64,000 nt of DNA, taken from Heloderma charlesbogerti (taxonomy: Eukaryota > Chordata > Lepidosauria > Squamata > Helodermatidae). A program made the position numbers and the translations under genes. Where the stretch lies: NCBI GenBank assembly GCA_026122225.1, contig JANEZZ010002240.1, positions 372,001 to 436,000 of the forward strand, given 5' to 3'. The notes below the pieces were generated by a model that did no database searches, had not been told where the DNA came from, and worked only from the letters and a program-made list of their open reading frames with translations. Positions 47,380 through 57,776 of the stretch are shown here, one piece after another. Position 1 is the first letter of the stretch. Every line of letters begins with the position of its first letter.

Positions 47380-47582
47380 TAACACATATGTTGATCGAAG
47401 GCTTTGTATTTAGGGTTCACTTAGGTATAGAATGTTACATGTTCTTTATATAATTGTCCTAGGGAAAGTTTTCTTGCTAGGATTTTATGATTACTTGTAA
47501 AGAAACCCATTCTAGTGGAGATATGTATCCGCCTTGCAGATAATCATTTCATTTCATTTCACTCACTCACTTACTCACTCAT

Positions 47583-47642
47583 TATATTTCTGTACTACCC
47601 CATAGCCAAAGCTCTCTGGGTGGTTTGCAAAAATTAAAATCT
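47583..47642 (-). mobile_element. L2 3' UTR fragment
   Basis: 'ccatagccaaagctctctgg' and 'gtggtttgcaaaaattaaaa' match the tail at 4738-4775. It follows a TCATT/CACT simple tract (47549-47582). Confidence 0.7.
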
Positions 47643-47743
47643 GTTTATTATATGGAGGGTTTCAAAATTTGCTCTGGCAACCAAGAAAGTCCATGCTCAG
47701 CATATAAATGTCATTGTGTTTATGGTCATTTTATCTGATATTT

Positions 47744-48011
47744 GATATTCTGCTCACTTGAGGGAATTATACTAAAGGCAAAACTGAAGTACTTTGGCCA
47801 CATCATGAGAAGACAGGATACCCTGGAGAAGATGCTGATGCTAGGGAAAGTGGAAGGCAAAAGGAAGAGGGGCTGACCAAGGGCAAGATGGATGGATGAT
47901 ATTCTGGAGGTGATGGACTCGACCTTGGCGCCAGCCGACAGGAAGCTCTGGCGTGGGCTAGTCCATGAAGTCACGAAGAGTCGGAAGCGACTGAACGAAT
48001 AAACAACAACA
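47744..48011 (+). mobile_element. BovB-type LINE 3' end, second subfamily
   Basis: 'aagtactttggccacatcat' and 'gtcacgaagagtcggaagcg' encode KYFGHIMRR and VTKSRKRL-like residues, homologous to the C-terminus of the frame at 53478. It ends in 'aacaacaac'. It is flanked by an 11-bp duplication 'atctgatattt' at 47733-47743 and 48012-48022. Sequence differences from the full-length copy indicate a different RTE/BovB lineage. Confidence 0.88.
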
Positions 48012-48057
48012 TCTGATATTTACTATCTTAATTAAGAGGTACATCTAGGTAGTTAAG

Positions 48058-48283
48058 GTTGCAATCCTATACAAAATTGCCGTGGAATAAGGCTCATTGG
48101 ACTCAATAGGTAAAATCCAACATAAGCCCTACTTAGAATAGACCTACTGAAATGAATGGGCCTTAAGATAGTCATGACTACCTTAAGTCCCATTCATTTC
48201 AATGAGTCTACTCTAAGTAGGGCTTATGTTTGTATTTCACCCAATGGGAGTTACTTCTGAATAGGCATGCATAGGATTGCACT
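48058..48283. mobile_element. Harbinger-like MITE with a nested palindromic MITE
   Basis: Outer ends 'ggttgcaatcctatac' (preceded by TAA) and 'gcataggattgcact'. The middle is interrupted by 48108-48242. Confidence 0.7.
48108..48242. mobile_element. Palindromic MITE nested in the preceding MITE
   Basis: 135-bp near-perfect hairpin: 'cataagccctacttagaata' pairs with 'ctctaagtagggcttatg'. AAT flanks both sides (48105-48107, 48243-48245), and removing the insert restores the host core 'actcaatgggag'. Same family as 10464-10597. Confidence 0.78.
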
Positions 48284-48855
48284 ATGAAATTTCTTTTTAT
48301 TATTTGTTGTCGCTTTCAATTTTAACCTATAGAGGAAGAACTGAAGTGAATATTATAATGTATTTGTTCATTTAAACATACATTTGTATGTTGCATTTTA
48401 TTTAGGTGTTGTTGGTGGCCTATGACGTAAGAAATAACATTTGTACAGTTGTGTTAGAGATATACACCAAATAAAGATTTTTTAAAGAACAACAAAACAA
48501 CATTTCTTTCTTGTTTTATTTGAGATCTACCTACCACATGCTATTTTCTAAACCTCTAAAAGTTCTAATGGACAAGTGTCAGGTTTTCCCATTGAGTTGA
48601 AGGTTTGATTACCTTAAAGCATGTAAGATTTTATTTATTTTATGTTAAATTAAAATCCAAGTGAGTCTTTAATACCCAAACTAGAAATTAAAACTTATCT
48701 CTGGAGATGGTCAAGGGGGTTGATTACACCACACATAAAATCTGTTTATCATCCGGTGGCAAAATCATATGCTGTTATTCCATCATCACAGTGTAAACTG
48801 AGCTAGGTATGGAAGCAGGATGGCTGAAGAACCTAAGCTTTATGATGTGTTTAAC
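48284..48855. other. Low-copy AT-rich stretch, no gene seen
   Basis: Nothing is recognised. Confidence 0.4.
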
Positions 48856-48930
48856 AATATTTATTTATTTGATTTGTACCCCACCTTTCTACCAAGAAAT
48901 ATGACACTCAAGGCAGCTTGAACAGAAGAA
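48856..48930 (-). mobile_element. L2-like 3' tail remnant
   Basis: 'aatatttatttatttgattt' followed by 'gtaccccacctttctaccaa' and 'caaggcagcttgaac', the antisense of the 'ccgccttgag...' tail. Confidence 0.5.
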
Positions 48931-49194
48931 CAGAAGGCAAAAATACGCTGAATTTAAAGGTGGGTATGGAATTTTGGGAGACATCTACATAGAATAGCTG
49001 CAGGGTTGGGTGGGGAGCGTTCCCGAGTAGTCAGGCCATGTAGGGGGGTAATCCTCTCCCTGAGGTCTGGTCAGACACCTCCAAATTACATGGTCAAACT
49101 CAACTGGTAACAAAGCAAGCTTTATTTTTTAAAAAACCAACAGATTAACAAGAGCCATAGGACAAGGGTGCAAAACATAAGATACATGCCAAAG

Positions 49195-49840
49195 CTGGAT
49201 TTAGAAATCCTGCTTAACTGCACACCTGATCTTTCTGGGGGAGCACAACCATGTCCAGATCAGGGAAAACAGTAAACACCAGTTTCCCAGATCCATGAAC
49301 CATCTACCCACAGCACCTCCATCTTGTCCAGGATTCAGTTTCAGCTCATTGGCCCTCATCCAGTCCACTACTGCTTCTAGGCACTGAACCAGGGTTTGCA
49401 CAGCCACACCTGATTCACAGAAAAATAGAGCTTCGTATCATAGCATATCTATGACACCTCACCCCAAATTTCCTGATGACCCAGTTGCTTCACATAGACA
49501 TTTAAAAGGATGGAGAATAAATGGGACCCTATAATACAAGTGCCATGGAGTCAAGCAGAACCACCACCATCTTGAGATGCTACCTTCTGCACATAGGAGC
49601 CTAGCCACCAAATCACTGCGCCTCCCACCCACAACCCACAGAATCAATCCAGAAAGAAACCATGAGAAATAAGTAGAATTAACAGGGTCACACTTCTCCT
49701 GTGTCTCTCCTAACAAAAGTCATTCATCAGAGTGCCCAAGGCCATTTCTTTACCAAAACCAGTCCTGAAAACAAATTGAAATGGGTCTAGATAATCCACC
49801 TCATCCAAGAGTGCCTGAAGATGAACACTGCCTAGAACTA
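49195..49840 (-). mobile_element. L2 LINE RT fragment, decayed
   Basis: Minus-strand RT region: an RANELKLNP-like motif near 49330, the antisense of PCHGVPQG/YADD sequence around 49440-49560, and the NYRP-to-FDTI region up to 49840. Multiple stops and shifts. No 3' tail is attached, so this is an internal remnant. Confidence 0.75.
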
Positions 49841-49935
49841 AGATCTAAGATATTGAAGGGTGGTGAAGGGGAATAACAAGCCCCACTACCCCCAAGAGAA
49901 AAACCATTATAATATTGATTGGTCCACCATCACCC

Positions 49936-50238
49936 ACTGAGGAAGTACTTCTTCACACAGCACAGTTAAACTATGGAATTCACTTCCACATGATGTAGTG
50001 ATGGCCACCAACTTGAATGGTTTTAAAAGGGGATTGGACGAATTCATGGAGGAGAAGGCTATCAATGGCTACTAGTCCTGATGGCTATATGCTACCACTG
50101 GTACCACAGACAATATGCCTATGTACACCAGTTGGTGGGGGCTGTTGCACTCATGCCCTGCTTGTAGGGTTCCCATGGGCAGCTGGTTGGCCACTGTGTT
50201 AACAGAATCCAGCATGGCTCTCCTTATGTTCATATCAG
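49936..50238 (+). mobile_element. CR1 LINE 3' end
   Basis: 'gaagtacttcttcacacagc' begins the block; it continues through 'gtagtgatggccaccaactt' and the 3' UTR to 'ccagcatggctctccttatg'. Same 3' block as 57777-58648. Confidence 0.83.
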
Positions 50239-50242
50239 CTTC

Positions 50243-50318
50243 ATGGCTGAGCGGGCATTTTAAGTTGGGTTTCACTATCCCTAGTCTCCACTCTAACCAC
50301 TATACAACACTGATACTC
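50243..50318 (-). mobile_element. MIR/CORE-like SINE head fragment
   Basis: Minus strand reads 'tgttgtatagtggttagagt' (A box), and the segment ends with 'cagccatgaagctga'. Only the 5' third is present. Confidence 0.55.
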
Positions 50319-50745
50319 ATGCTCAGCCCCTACACGTTCAGTGTATCCAGTCATTTGAACAGGGTTTATTGAGACATCCATGTTGGGGAATGCAGCAGAA
50401 ACCCAGTGTTGCTATTTAAATCCAAATGTGCTTGAAAGGAATGATCCATAGCATCTAGTACAAGGACTAACTACACATAGGAAAGCCAGCCGACATTACT
50501 GTGGATGTTGCATATTAATGGTGCATTGGTAATTTATGAAACTGTTATTGCTGTATGGAATTATATGCCGTAAGTTATATTCTATGCAATACTAAATGGA
50601 ATACTTTTCTTTTATCATTTCCATATGAAAAGAGGACTTTAAAATGTACCGAAATACGATGTTATCTTTTTCTGCCCAACATGCAATGGCAATATTTTAA
50701 TCTTCCACTCTGCCTATTAGATGTTCTTAAACTAGTAGAAGTTTG

Positions 50746-50945
50746 AGGATGGACTGCAGCTCAATGGTAAAGCACATTCTTTGCATGCGGAAGGTCCCAA
50801 GTTTGATCTCTGGTATCTCCATTTTTTTAAAAAAAAGGATCATGACATGAATGATACAGAGATCATGGAGAGCCACTGCCAATAATGGTAGATAATAATG
50901 GCTGAATGGACAAGTGCTCTAATGTGGCAGAAGGACTGCTTATAG
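50746..50945 (+). mobile_element. tRNA-Ala-like SINE, diverged
   Basis: Head 'ctgcagctcaatggtaaagc', 'tttgcatgcggaaggtccca', B box 'gtttgatctc', and body 'tggagagccactgccaat'. The 3' part is degraded. Confidence 0.65.
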
Positions 50946-51059
50946 TAGCACATTGATGGGGTACATTCCACTGGGATGACTTTGAGCCAAATTCCATTGA
51001 GATGACACTGATAAATAACTTAGCATGATGTGCCTGCAAAAAAAAAAAAAAAAGTGCAT

Positions 51060-51155
51060 ACAACTTAGGCTGCATTAACAGAAGCATCATTTTCAAGTCA
51101 CGGAAAGCAATAATTCCACTTTATTCTGAACTAGTCAGACCTCATCTGGAGGCTC
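51060..51155 (+). mobile_element. CR1 RT fragment
   Basis: Encodes LYSELVRPHLE-like residues ('ctagtcagacctcatctgga'), matching LYSALVRPHLEYC at 6840-6890. Only about 95 bp. Confidence 0.5.
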
Positions 51156-52629
51156 CAAGATTATGCACGTAAATTCCTTTAGTACACTAGAATGCAACTC
51201 ATCAGGCCCTGAAGGCATGAATTTATTTAGAGTGGCCAGGTGCTTTCGCACCACCTGTTTACCTGTCTTGAGTTGCATCTCCTTCCCTTCACCATTTTAT
51301 CAATTTTTGCTAGGTTGAGCACGGTTTCCATTGTGGGAGAAGACAACAAACACATCATTTCATGGTATATTTGAAATGCTTGGGTATTTATCCCCCTCCC
51401 ACTCTTGCACGGGTTTAGTTTCATGCTGCAGTATACACTCTAACCCCCCCGGGGCTTTTCCTTGTGGAAAAAACCTTTACGCAAATCTCCCTGTAATTTA
51501 AGTTTGCAGTAGGTTTCACACGGGTAGCTATGCAGAAACCAAACTCACAAAGCAATTACAAATCATCATCAGTCATAGGCAGCTGAAGCTTGTTCTTTTT
51601 AAACTTAGTTCAGTATAAATATTCAGCACAACCACAGGTTCACAACTGTTTCGTATCATACTTAATTATGGAAATGTTTAAGTTGAGACGCTCACTTGAT
51701 GGTGATCAGCAAACACAGGCTGTGGGTGTAAGCTCATCTAAAACAAATAGTAACAAGACACGCAACTCCTAAAAGCATTCATAGCTAATAACAGCATCCT
51801 ACGCAAGGCACAAAGGAGGTGGCTTTATCATGCAGATCTGCTGAAATGTCTTAATAAAAGATCTCAGGTGTGCAGAAGCACAAGAACGTAACTGTTTCTG
51901 TACTGCAGACAAAATGCCACTAGGATGTCATTTAGGTGAATCCTGTCCATGTTCTATAACAGGAGTGGGCAACTTGAGGCCTTTGGCTTAATTTCAAGAG
52001 CACACTGCAAGAAATTACTTTGGACCTCTGGCAAAACTGATCTGTCCCTCCTCAAGCATCCCCAACCATTGCGGGCATGCACCACTGGTATGCACACTCA
52101 GCCCTGTTTTATAACACCATCTCAGATCCACACCTCTGTGGGTTCAAGTCTGTCTGTCTGTCTGCTTTCTCTTCCTGAATAGCTTTTCCAGGACCGCTGG
52201 GAAAGATTCTGATTGAAAGCTGAAAAGGAAAGGAAAGCAACAAACTTTATTTAGGGAACGGACACCCAACAGTACTCCTTCTTCCCTATGGATGCTATAG
52301 AAAAATGGCAGTGCTTTAGGGAGATATCAGTGACATTAGCAGACATTACACCAGTCACAACCCTAATCTCAGACTTATCTTCATGGTTAGAGAAACCAAC
52401 ATATTTCACAATATGGACATGCTCAGGAACAGGCTGCAGCTGAATAAGTCTGAGATGAAAAGGGGGACAAGGCAACTGATGTAAGGCTACAGAAGAGAAC
52501 AAAAGACTATGTCCCAAGGGATGGATGGAGAGAAAAGGAAAAGCTTTTTTCTTGACATGCTAGGGGTGTGTGTGTGAGAGTGTGCAGGAAAATTCAAACA
52601 TTTGACCTCCCTGCAGTCTGAAAGGGCAC
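51156..52629. other. Low-copy stretch, no gene seen
   Basis: A short 'aggagtgggcaacttgaggc' at 51960-51979 resembles one arm of the palindromic hAT-like MITE family. Otherwise nothing is recognised. Confidence 0.4.
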
Positions 52630-52835
52630 ATCCCGTTGTGGTGTAGTGGTTACATTGTCTGACTAGGATCCAGGCAACTTGGGGTCAAACCTTCCTTCAG
52701 CCAAATAACTCCTTGTGTGAATATGGACCAGTCAGCCTAACCTCTCGGGGTTCTTGTGAGTGCAAAAGAAGGTGGGTGGGAAGGAGATCCATGTATGCTG
52801 TCCTGAATTACTTGAAGAATGAGTGGGATAAAACA
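52630..52835 (+). mobile_element. MIR/CORE-like SINE
   Basis: 'gtggtgtagtggttacattg' (A box) is followed by 'ctaggatccaggcaacttgg' and then 'tatggaccagtcagcctaac', the CORE-like part. The tail is degraded. Homologous to 58111-58357. Confidence 0.65.
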
Positions 52836-52959
52836 CATCTCTAGAAATTAAAATAAGAGATATATCATGTGGGGCACTGGCTATTTTGTTTAGTCTTTAA
52901 AGCAATAGGAAGAGAAGCCTGAGGTTGGATGAATCCGTCTCTTTCACTTCCTATAATGT

Positions 52960-53284
52960 TTACATTTTTTTGAGCACAAGTTTGTTCCATCGTGTTTCTG
53001 CCTCACTTTGCAATTTTTCTAAGTCCACAAAAAACATTTTTTTTTGCAAACCATTTTCTCTAATATATGCCTTTTTGTATGTTATTTTCCTGAATTGTAT
53101 GTATTTTTAAACAAAATTTTCCCTAATGCATGCATTTTTTTTAAAGCAGGGAACTGCACTGCAAAATTCAGAGAAGTGCAAATACTGAAGGATAATTGCA
53201 TTCCGCTGTGCTTATTAATTTGGGACATGCGAATTAGGTTGGTTCGTATTATGATGTAAACCAAATGAACTTCTTCCCCATCCA
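52960..53284. mobile_element. hAT-like remnant related to 33300-33705
   Basis: Carries in reverse the repeating 'attttccctaatgcatgcat' type of unit seen at 33440-33600. Termini are not preserved. Confidence 0.35.
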
Positions 53285-53411
53285 TACAGAGAGCGAGCCT
53301 CCAGATTAACTTCCGTTAGGTTCAGTTTTAATTGAGTGAGCCTTTGGGGGAAAGGTGAGGGGTGGAAGGGAATAAGACAATCAATATGTTTGGAGAGGCA
53401 TACTTCCATGT

Positions 53412-56400
53412 TCCCCTTCATGGATCACTGCCTTGTTGTGGCGAAGGGGCTTGCGTAACTCAGTGAAGCCATAAGCTATGCCGTGCAGGGCCACCCAAGA
53501 CGGACAGGTCATGGTGGAGAGTTCTGACAAAATGTGGTCCACTGGAGAAGGAAATGGCAACCCACTCCAGTATTCTTGCCAAGAAAACCCCATGGAACGT
53601 ATCACAAGGCTAAAAGAGATGACGCCGGAAGATGAGCCCCTCAGGTCGGAAGGTGTCCAATATGCTACTGGGGAAGAGCAGAGGGTATTTCCAAGTAGCG
53701 CCAGAAAGAGTGAAGCGGCTGGGCCAAACCCGAAAGGACACTCAGCTGTGGATGTGTCTGGCGGTGAAAAGAAAATCCGATGCTGTAAAGAACAATATTG
53801 TTTAGGAACCTGGAATGTCAGATCAATGAATCAAGGTAAGCTGGAGGTGGTCAAACATGAGATGGCGAGATTGAACATCGACATCTTGGGAATCAGTGAA
53901 CTAAAATGGACAGGCATGGGCGAATTTAATTCAGGTGACCATCATATCTACTATTGTGGGCAAGAATCCCTTAGAAGAAATGGAGTAGCACTCATAGTCA
54001 ACAAAAGGGTGGGAAAAGCAGTACTGGGGTACAATCTTAAAAATGATAGAATGATCTCAGTACGAATCCAAGGCAAACCATTCAACATCACAGTAATTCA
54101 AGTCTATGCCCCAACCACTGAGGCCGAAGAAGCTGAGGTTGATCGGTTCTATGAAGACCTACAACACCTTCTAGAACTAACACCAAAAAAAGATGTCCTC
54201 TTTATCATAGGGGATTGGAATGCTAAAGTAGGAAGTCAAGAAATCACCGGGATAACAGGCAGGCATAGCCTTGGTGTACAAAATGAAGCAGGACAAAGGC
54301 TAATAGAGTTTTGCCAAGAGAACATGCTGATCATAGCAAACACTCTTTTCCAACAGCACAAGAGGCGACTCTACACATGGACGTCACCAGATGGTCAATA
54401 TCGAAATCAGATTGATTATGTACTTTGCAGCCAAAGATGGAGAAGCTCCATACAGTCAGTCAAAACAAGACCTGGAGCTGACTGTGGCTCAGATCATGAG
54501 CTGCTTCTTGCAAAATTTCGGCTTAAATTGAAGAACGTCGGGAAAACCACTAAACCGTTCAGGTATGACCTAAATCATATCCCTGATGAATATACAGTGG
54601 AGGTGAGGAATAGATTTCAGGGATTAGACCTGATAGACAGAGTGCCTGAGGAACTATGGACGGAGGTCCGTAACATTGTTCAGGAGGCAGCAACGAAATC
54701 CGTCCCAAAGAAAAAGAAATGTAAGAAAGCCAAGTGGCTGTCGGATGAGGCTTTACAAGTAGCTCACGAAAGAAGGGAAGCGAAAAGCAAGGGAGAAAGG
54801 GGAAGATATACCCAACTGAATGCAGAGTTCCAGAGAATAGCAAGGAGAGACAAGAAGGCCTTCTTAAATGAACAATGCAAAGAAATCGAGGAAAACAACA
54901 GAATGGGAAAGACTAGAGATCTCTTCAAGAAAATTGGAGATCTCAAGGGAACGTTTTGTGCCAAGACGGGCATGATAAAGGACAAAGAAGGCAGGGACCT
55001 AACAGAAGCAGATGAGATTAAGAAGAGGTGGCAAGAATACACAGAAGAACTATACAGGAAAGATCTGAATGTCCCTGATAGCCATGATAGTGCGGTCACT
55101 GAACTTGAGCCGGACATCCTAGAGAGTGAAGTCAAGTGGGCCTTAGGAAGCATTAGTAACAACAAAGCTAGCGGAGATGACAGTATTCCAGCCGAGCTAT
55201 TTAAAATCCTAGAAGATGATGCTGTTAAAGTGCTGCATTCAATATGCCAACAAATCTGGAACACTCAACAGTGGCCACAAGACTGGAAAAGGTCAGTTTA
55301 CATTCCAATTCCAAAGAAGGGCAACGCCAAAGAGTGTTCAAACTACCGCACAATTGCGCTCATTTCACATGCCAGCAAGGTGATGCTCAAAATCCTACAA
55401 GCTAGGCTTCAGCAGTATGCGAACCGAGAACTACCGGAAGTACAAGCTGGGTTTAGAAGAGGCAGAGGAACTAGAGATCAAATCGCCAACATTCGCTGCA
55501 TCATGGAGAAAGCAAGAGAATTCCAGAAAAACGTCTATTTCTGCTTCATTGACTACGCTAAAGCCTTTGATTGTGTGGATCACAACAAACTGTGGCAAAT
55601 TCTGAAAGTGATGGGAGTACCAGACCACCTTACCTGTCTCCTGAGAAACCTGTACGAGGGTCAAGAAGCAACAGTAAGAACCACACATGGAACAACCGAG
55701 TGGTTCAAAATTGGGAAAGGAGTACGACAAGGCTGCATATTGTCACCCTGCTTATTTAACTTATATGCAGAGTACATCATGAGAAATGCCGGGTTGGATG
55801 AATCAGAGGTTGGAATTAAGATTGCCGGGAGAATTATCAACAACCTCAGATACGCAGACGATACCACCCTAATGGCAGAAAGCGAAGAGGATCTCAAGAG
55901 CCTCTTGTTGAGGGTGAAAGAGGAGAGTGCAAAAGCTGGTTTGAAACTCAACATTAAAAAAACGAAGATCATGGCATCTGGCCCTATCACTTCCTGGCAT
56001 ATAGAAGGGGAAGAAATGGAAGCAGTGACAGATTTTACTTTCTTGGGCTCCAAGATCACCGCAGACGGTGACTGTAGCCATGAAATTAAAAGACGCTTGC
56101 TCCTTGGGAGGAAAGCTATGGCCAACCTAGACAGCATAGTAAGAAGCAGAGACATCACCTTGCCAACAAAGGTCCGTCTAATCAAAGCTATGGTTTTCCC
56201 AGTAGTAACATATGGCTGTGAGAGCTGGGCTATAAGGAAGGCTGAGCGCCGAAGAATTGATGCTTTCGAACTGTGGTGCTGGAGAAGACTCTTACGAGTC
56301 CCCTGGACTGCAAGGAGGTCAAATCAGTCCATCCTAAAGGAAATCAACCCTGACTGCTCATTGGAAGGACAGATACTGAAGCTGAAGCTCCAATATTTTG

Positions 56401-56633
56401 GCCACCTAATGAGAAGAGAAAACTCCCTGGAAAAGACCCTGATGCTGGGAAAGACTGAAGGCAAAAGGAGAAGGGGACGGCAGAGGATGAGATGGCTAGA
56501 TAGCATCACGGATGCAATGAATATGAACTTGAGCACGCTCCGGGAGAGAACGCAGGACAGGAAGGCCTGGCGTGCTATGGTCCATGGGGTCACGAAGAGT
56601 CGGACACGACTGAACGACTGAACAACAACAACA
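53412..56633 (+). mobile_element. Full-length RTE-BovB LINE with target duplication
   Basis: A 3.2-kb BovB retrotransposon bounded by the 10-bp direct repeat 'acttccatgt' at 53402-53411 and 56634-56643. The 5' end begins 'tccccttcatggatcactgc', and the 3' end is a short (AAC)n run directly after the stop codon, as is usual for BovB. The single long frame is open throughout. A region at 53546-53590 resembles the BovB-derived head of ruminant Bov-tA SINEs. BovB is the classic horizontally transferred LINE shared by squamates and ruminants. Shorter BovB pieces are at 32834 and 47744. Confidence 0.96.
53478..56621 (+). CDS. BovB endonuclease-reverse transcriptase, intact 1047 residues
   Basis: The protein nicks DNA with an AP-type endonuclease and copies its own RNA at the nick. 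Residues 1-105 are a basic/acidic leader of unknown role. The endonuclease spans about 109-345: GTWNVRS at 110-116, ISELKWTG at 139-146, IIGDWNAKVG at 243-252 and SDHELL at 338-343. A Lys-rich linker runs about 405-530. RT is about 560-840: NNKASGDDSIP at 561-571, IPKKGN at 611-616, NYRTIALIS at 622-630, the catalytic FIDYAKAFDCVDH at 690-702 (Asp692), RQGCILSP at 750-757 and YADD at 792-795. The C-terminal part has ELWCWRRLLRVPWTARRS at 931-948 and LQYFGHLMRR at 971-980, and ends at TGA 56619. Every expected catalytic motif is present, and there is no stop or shift. The first ATG at 53478 is taken as the start; a later ATG at residue 117 would cut into the endonuclease. Confidence 0.95.
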   Translation: MPCRATQDGQVMVESSDKMWSTGEGNGNPLQYSCQENPMERITRLKEMTPEDEPLRSEGVQYATGEEQRVFPSSARKSEAAGPNPKGHSAVDVSGGEKKIRCCKEQYCLGTWNVRSMNQGKLEVVKHEMARLNIDILGISELKWTGMGEFNSGDHHIYYCGQESLRRNGVALIVNKRVGKAVLGYNLKNDRMISVRIQGKPFNITVIQVYAPTTEAEEAEVDRFYEDLQHLLELTPKKDVLFIIGDWNAKVGSQEITGITGRHSLGVQNEAGQRLIEFCQENMLIIANTLFQQHKRRLYTWTSPDGQYRNQIDYVLCSQRWRSSIQSVKTRPGADCGSDHELLLAKFRLKLKNVGKTTKPFRYDLNHIPDEYTVEVRNRFQGLDLIDRVPEELWTEVRNIVQEAATKSVPKKKKCKKAKWLSDEALQVAHERREAKSKGERGRYTQLNAEFQRIARRDKKAFLNEQCKEIEENNRMGKTRDLFKKIGDLKGTFCAKTGMIKDKEGRDLTEADEIKKRWQEYTEELYRKDLNVPDSHDSAVTELEPDILESEVKWALGSISNNKASGDDSIPAELFKILEDDAVKVLHSICQQIWNTQQWPQDWKRSVYIPIPKKGNAKECSNYRTIALISHASKVMLKILQARLQQYANRELPEVQAGFRRGRGTRDQIANIRCIMEKAREFQKNVYFCFIDYAKAFDCVDHNKLWQILKVMGVPDHLTCLLRNLYEGQEATVRTTHGTTEWFKIGKGVRQGCILSPCLFNLYAEYIMRNAGLDESEVGIKIAGRIINNLRYADDTTLMAESEEDLKSLLLRVKEESAKAGLKLNIKKTKIMASGPITSWHIEGEEMEAVTDFTFLGSKITADGDCSHEIKRRLLLGRKAMANLDSIVRSRDITLPTKVRLIKAMVFPVVTYGCESWAIRKAERRRIDAFELWCWRRLLRVPWTARRSNQSILKEINPDCSLEGQILKLKLQYFGHLMRRENSLEKTLMLGKTEGKRRRGRQRMRWLDSITDAMNMNLSTLRERTQDRKAWRAMVHGVTKSRTRLND

Positions 56634-56643
56634 ACTTCCATGT

Positions 56644-57634
56644 ATGTTCATTAGCTGCTATATCTTCTCCCCCCACCCCCACTCCAGTGTTCCATATGGG
56701 ACACCAAATTAAAATCAGCAGCTTAATGTTAGACCTGAAATGTTTTAATTTTAAACAGCACACTCAAGCAACACATCCCACTGAGCAAAAACCCCCACAC
56801 ATGTTCACTCGGTGCTTGCCGGCTCCTTAATCGGTTCAGGTTGCTGTGTATGTTCTGTCCGACAAGCTGCATGTGGGCTTCTGACTATGTCACAACCCCA
56901 CTGACTTTAATGAGATCTTTCTCATTAAAATCCAAATCAGAGATGAGGAAAGATGCAAGATCTGGCTTGTAAGCAGGAGCCAATGCAGATCTTTAAAGAT
57001 AGCCACTTAGGAGGAGGCATAATGATATTTCAGCCTAGCCAAACTTGGCACTTGTGTCAAATGAAGCCAACTTTGCTTTAGCCACAGCTGCCGTCTTATC
57101 AAAAGAAAACACACACACATAGTTTAGTGGCTAGTGTACTGAAAGAAGTCAACTTGAAATGGAGTAGGGTGAAGGGGAGAAACTTGAATAATAATAAAAA
57201 AATTAACTACATGTTATGTGTGGGACTGTTTCTTCTAGGGGCTTTCTTTGATAGCACAAAGCTCCTGCAGGTAGCTTCCAAATGAGTGTGAAGGCCCAGT
57301 GGAAAGGGAAAGGAGCTGTTTAATTATTTTCCTTTCTTTTTTCTTATTCAAATTATTTTCTTGCTTTTCCACAATAAGGCCCCAAGGCAGCCAACATACC
57401 ATTGTAATAAAATCAAAATACAATGTAAGTGTTACCCTTCTCGGTGGTGGCACCCCAAATTAAATTATATATGTACTGATTTGTACAAACTTTCTGAGGT
57501 AGAGGCAAGCGTCTAAGCTGTTTTCTGGTATAGCAGTGATGGTTTTCTTCTTTTTCTTGGGTATTGGTAATGTTAGAGATATGATTTTAATGGTGTTTAT
57601 ATGTTGTATTGTGTTTATATGATGTTGGCAAGCT
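56644..57634. other. Low-copy stretch, no gene seen
   Basis: Nothing is recognised. Confidence 0.45.
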
Positions 57635-57776
57635 GCGGAAAAGGGCCTCTCCTGAAGATCTTAATAGTTGGGCAGGTTCATATTGGAGAAGATGTTCCTC
57701 CAAGGTAACTTTGTCTTAAATCCTTTAGGGTTTTAAAGGTCATAACCAGCATGATGAATCGTGCCTGGAAATGAAC

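Noticed and set aside
54559..56185. Minus-strand frames of up to 174 residues
   Set aside because: They lie antisense within the BovB coding frame and have no domain of their own.
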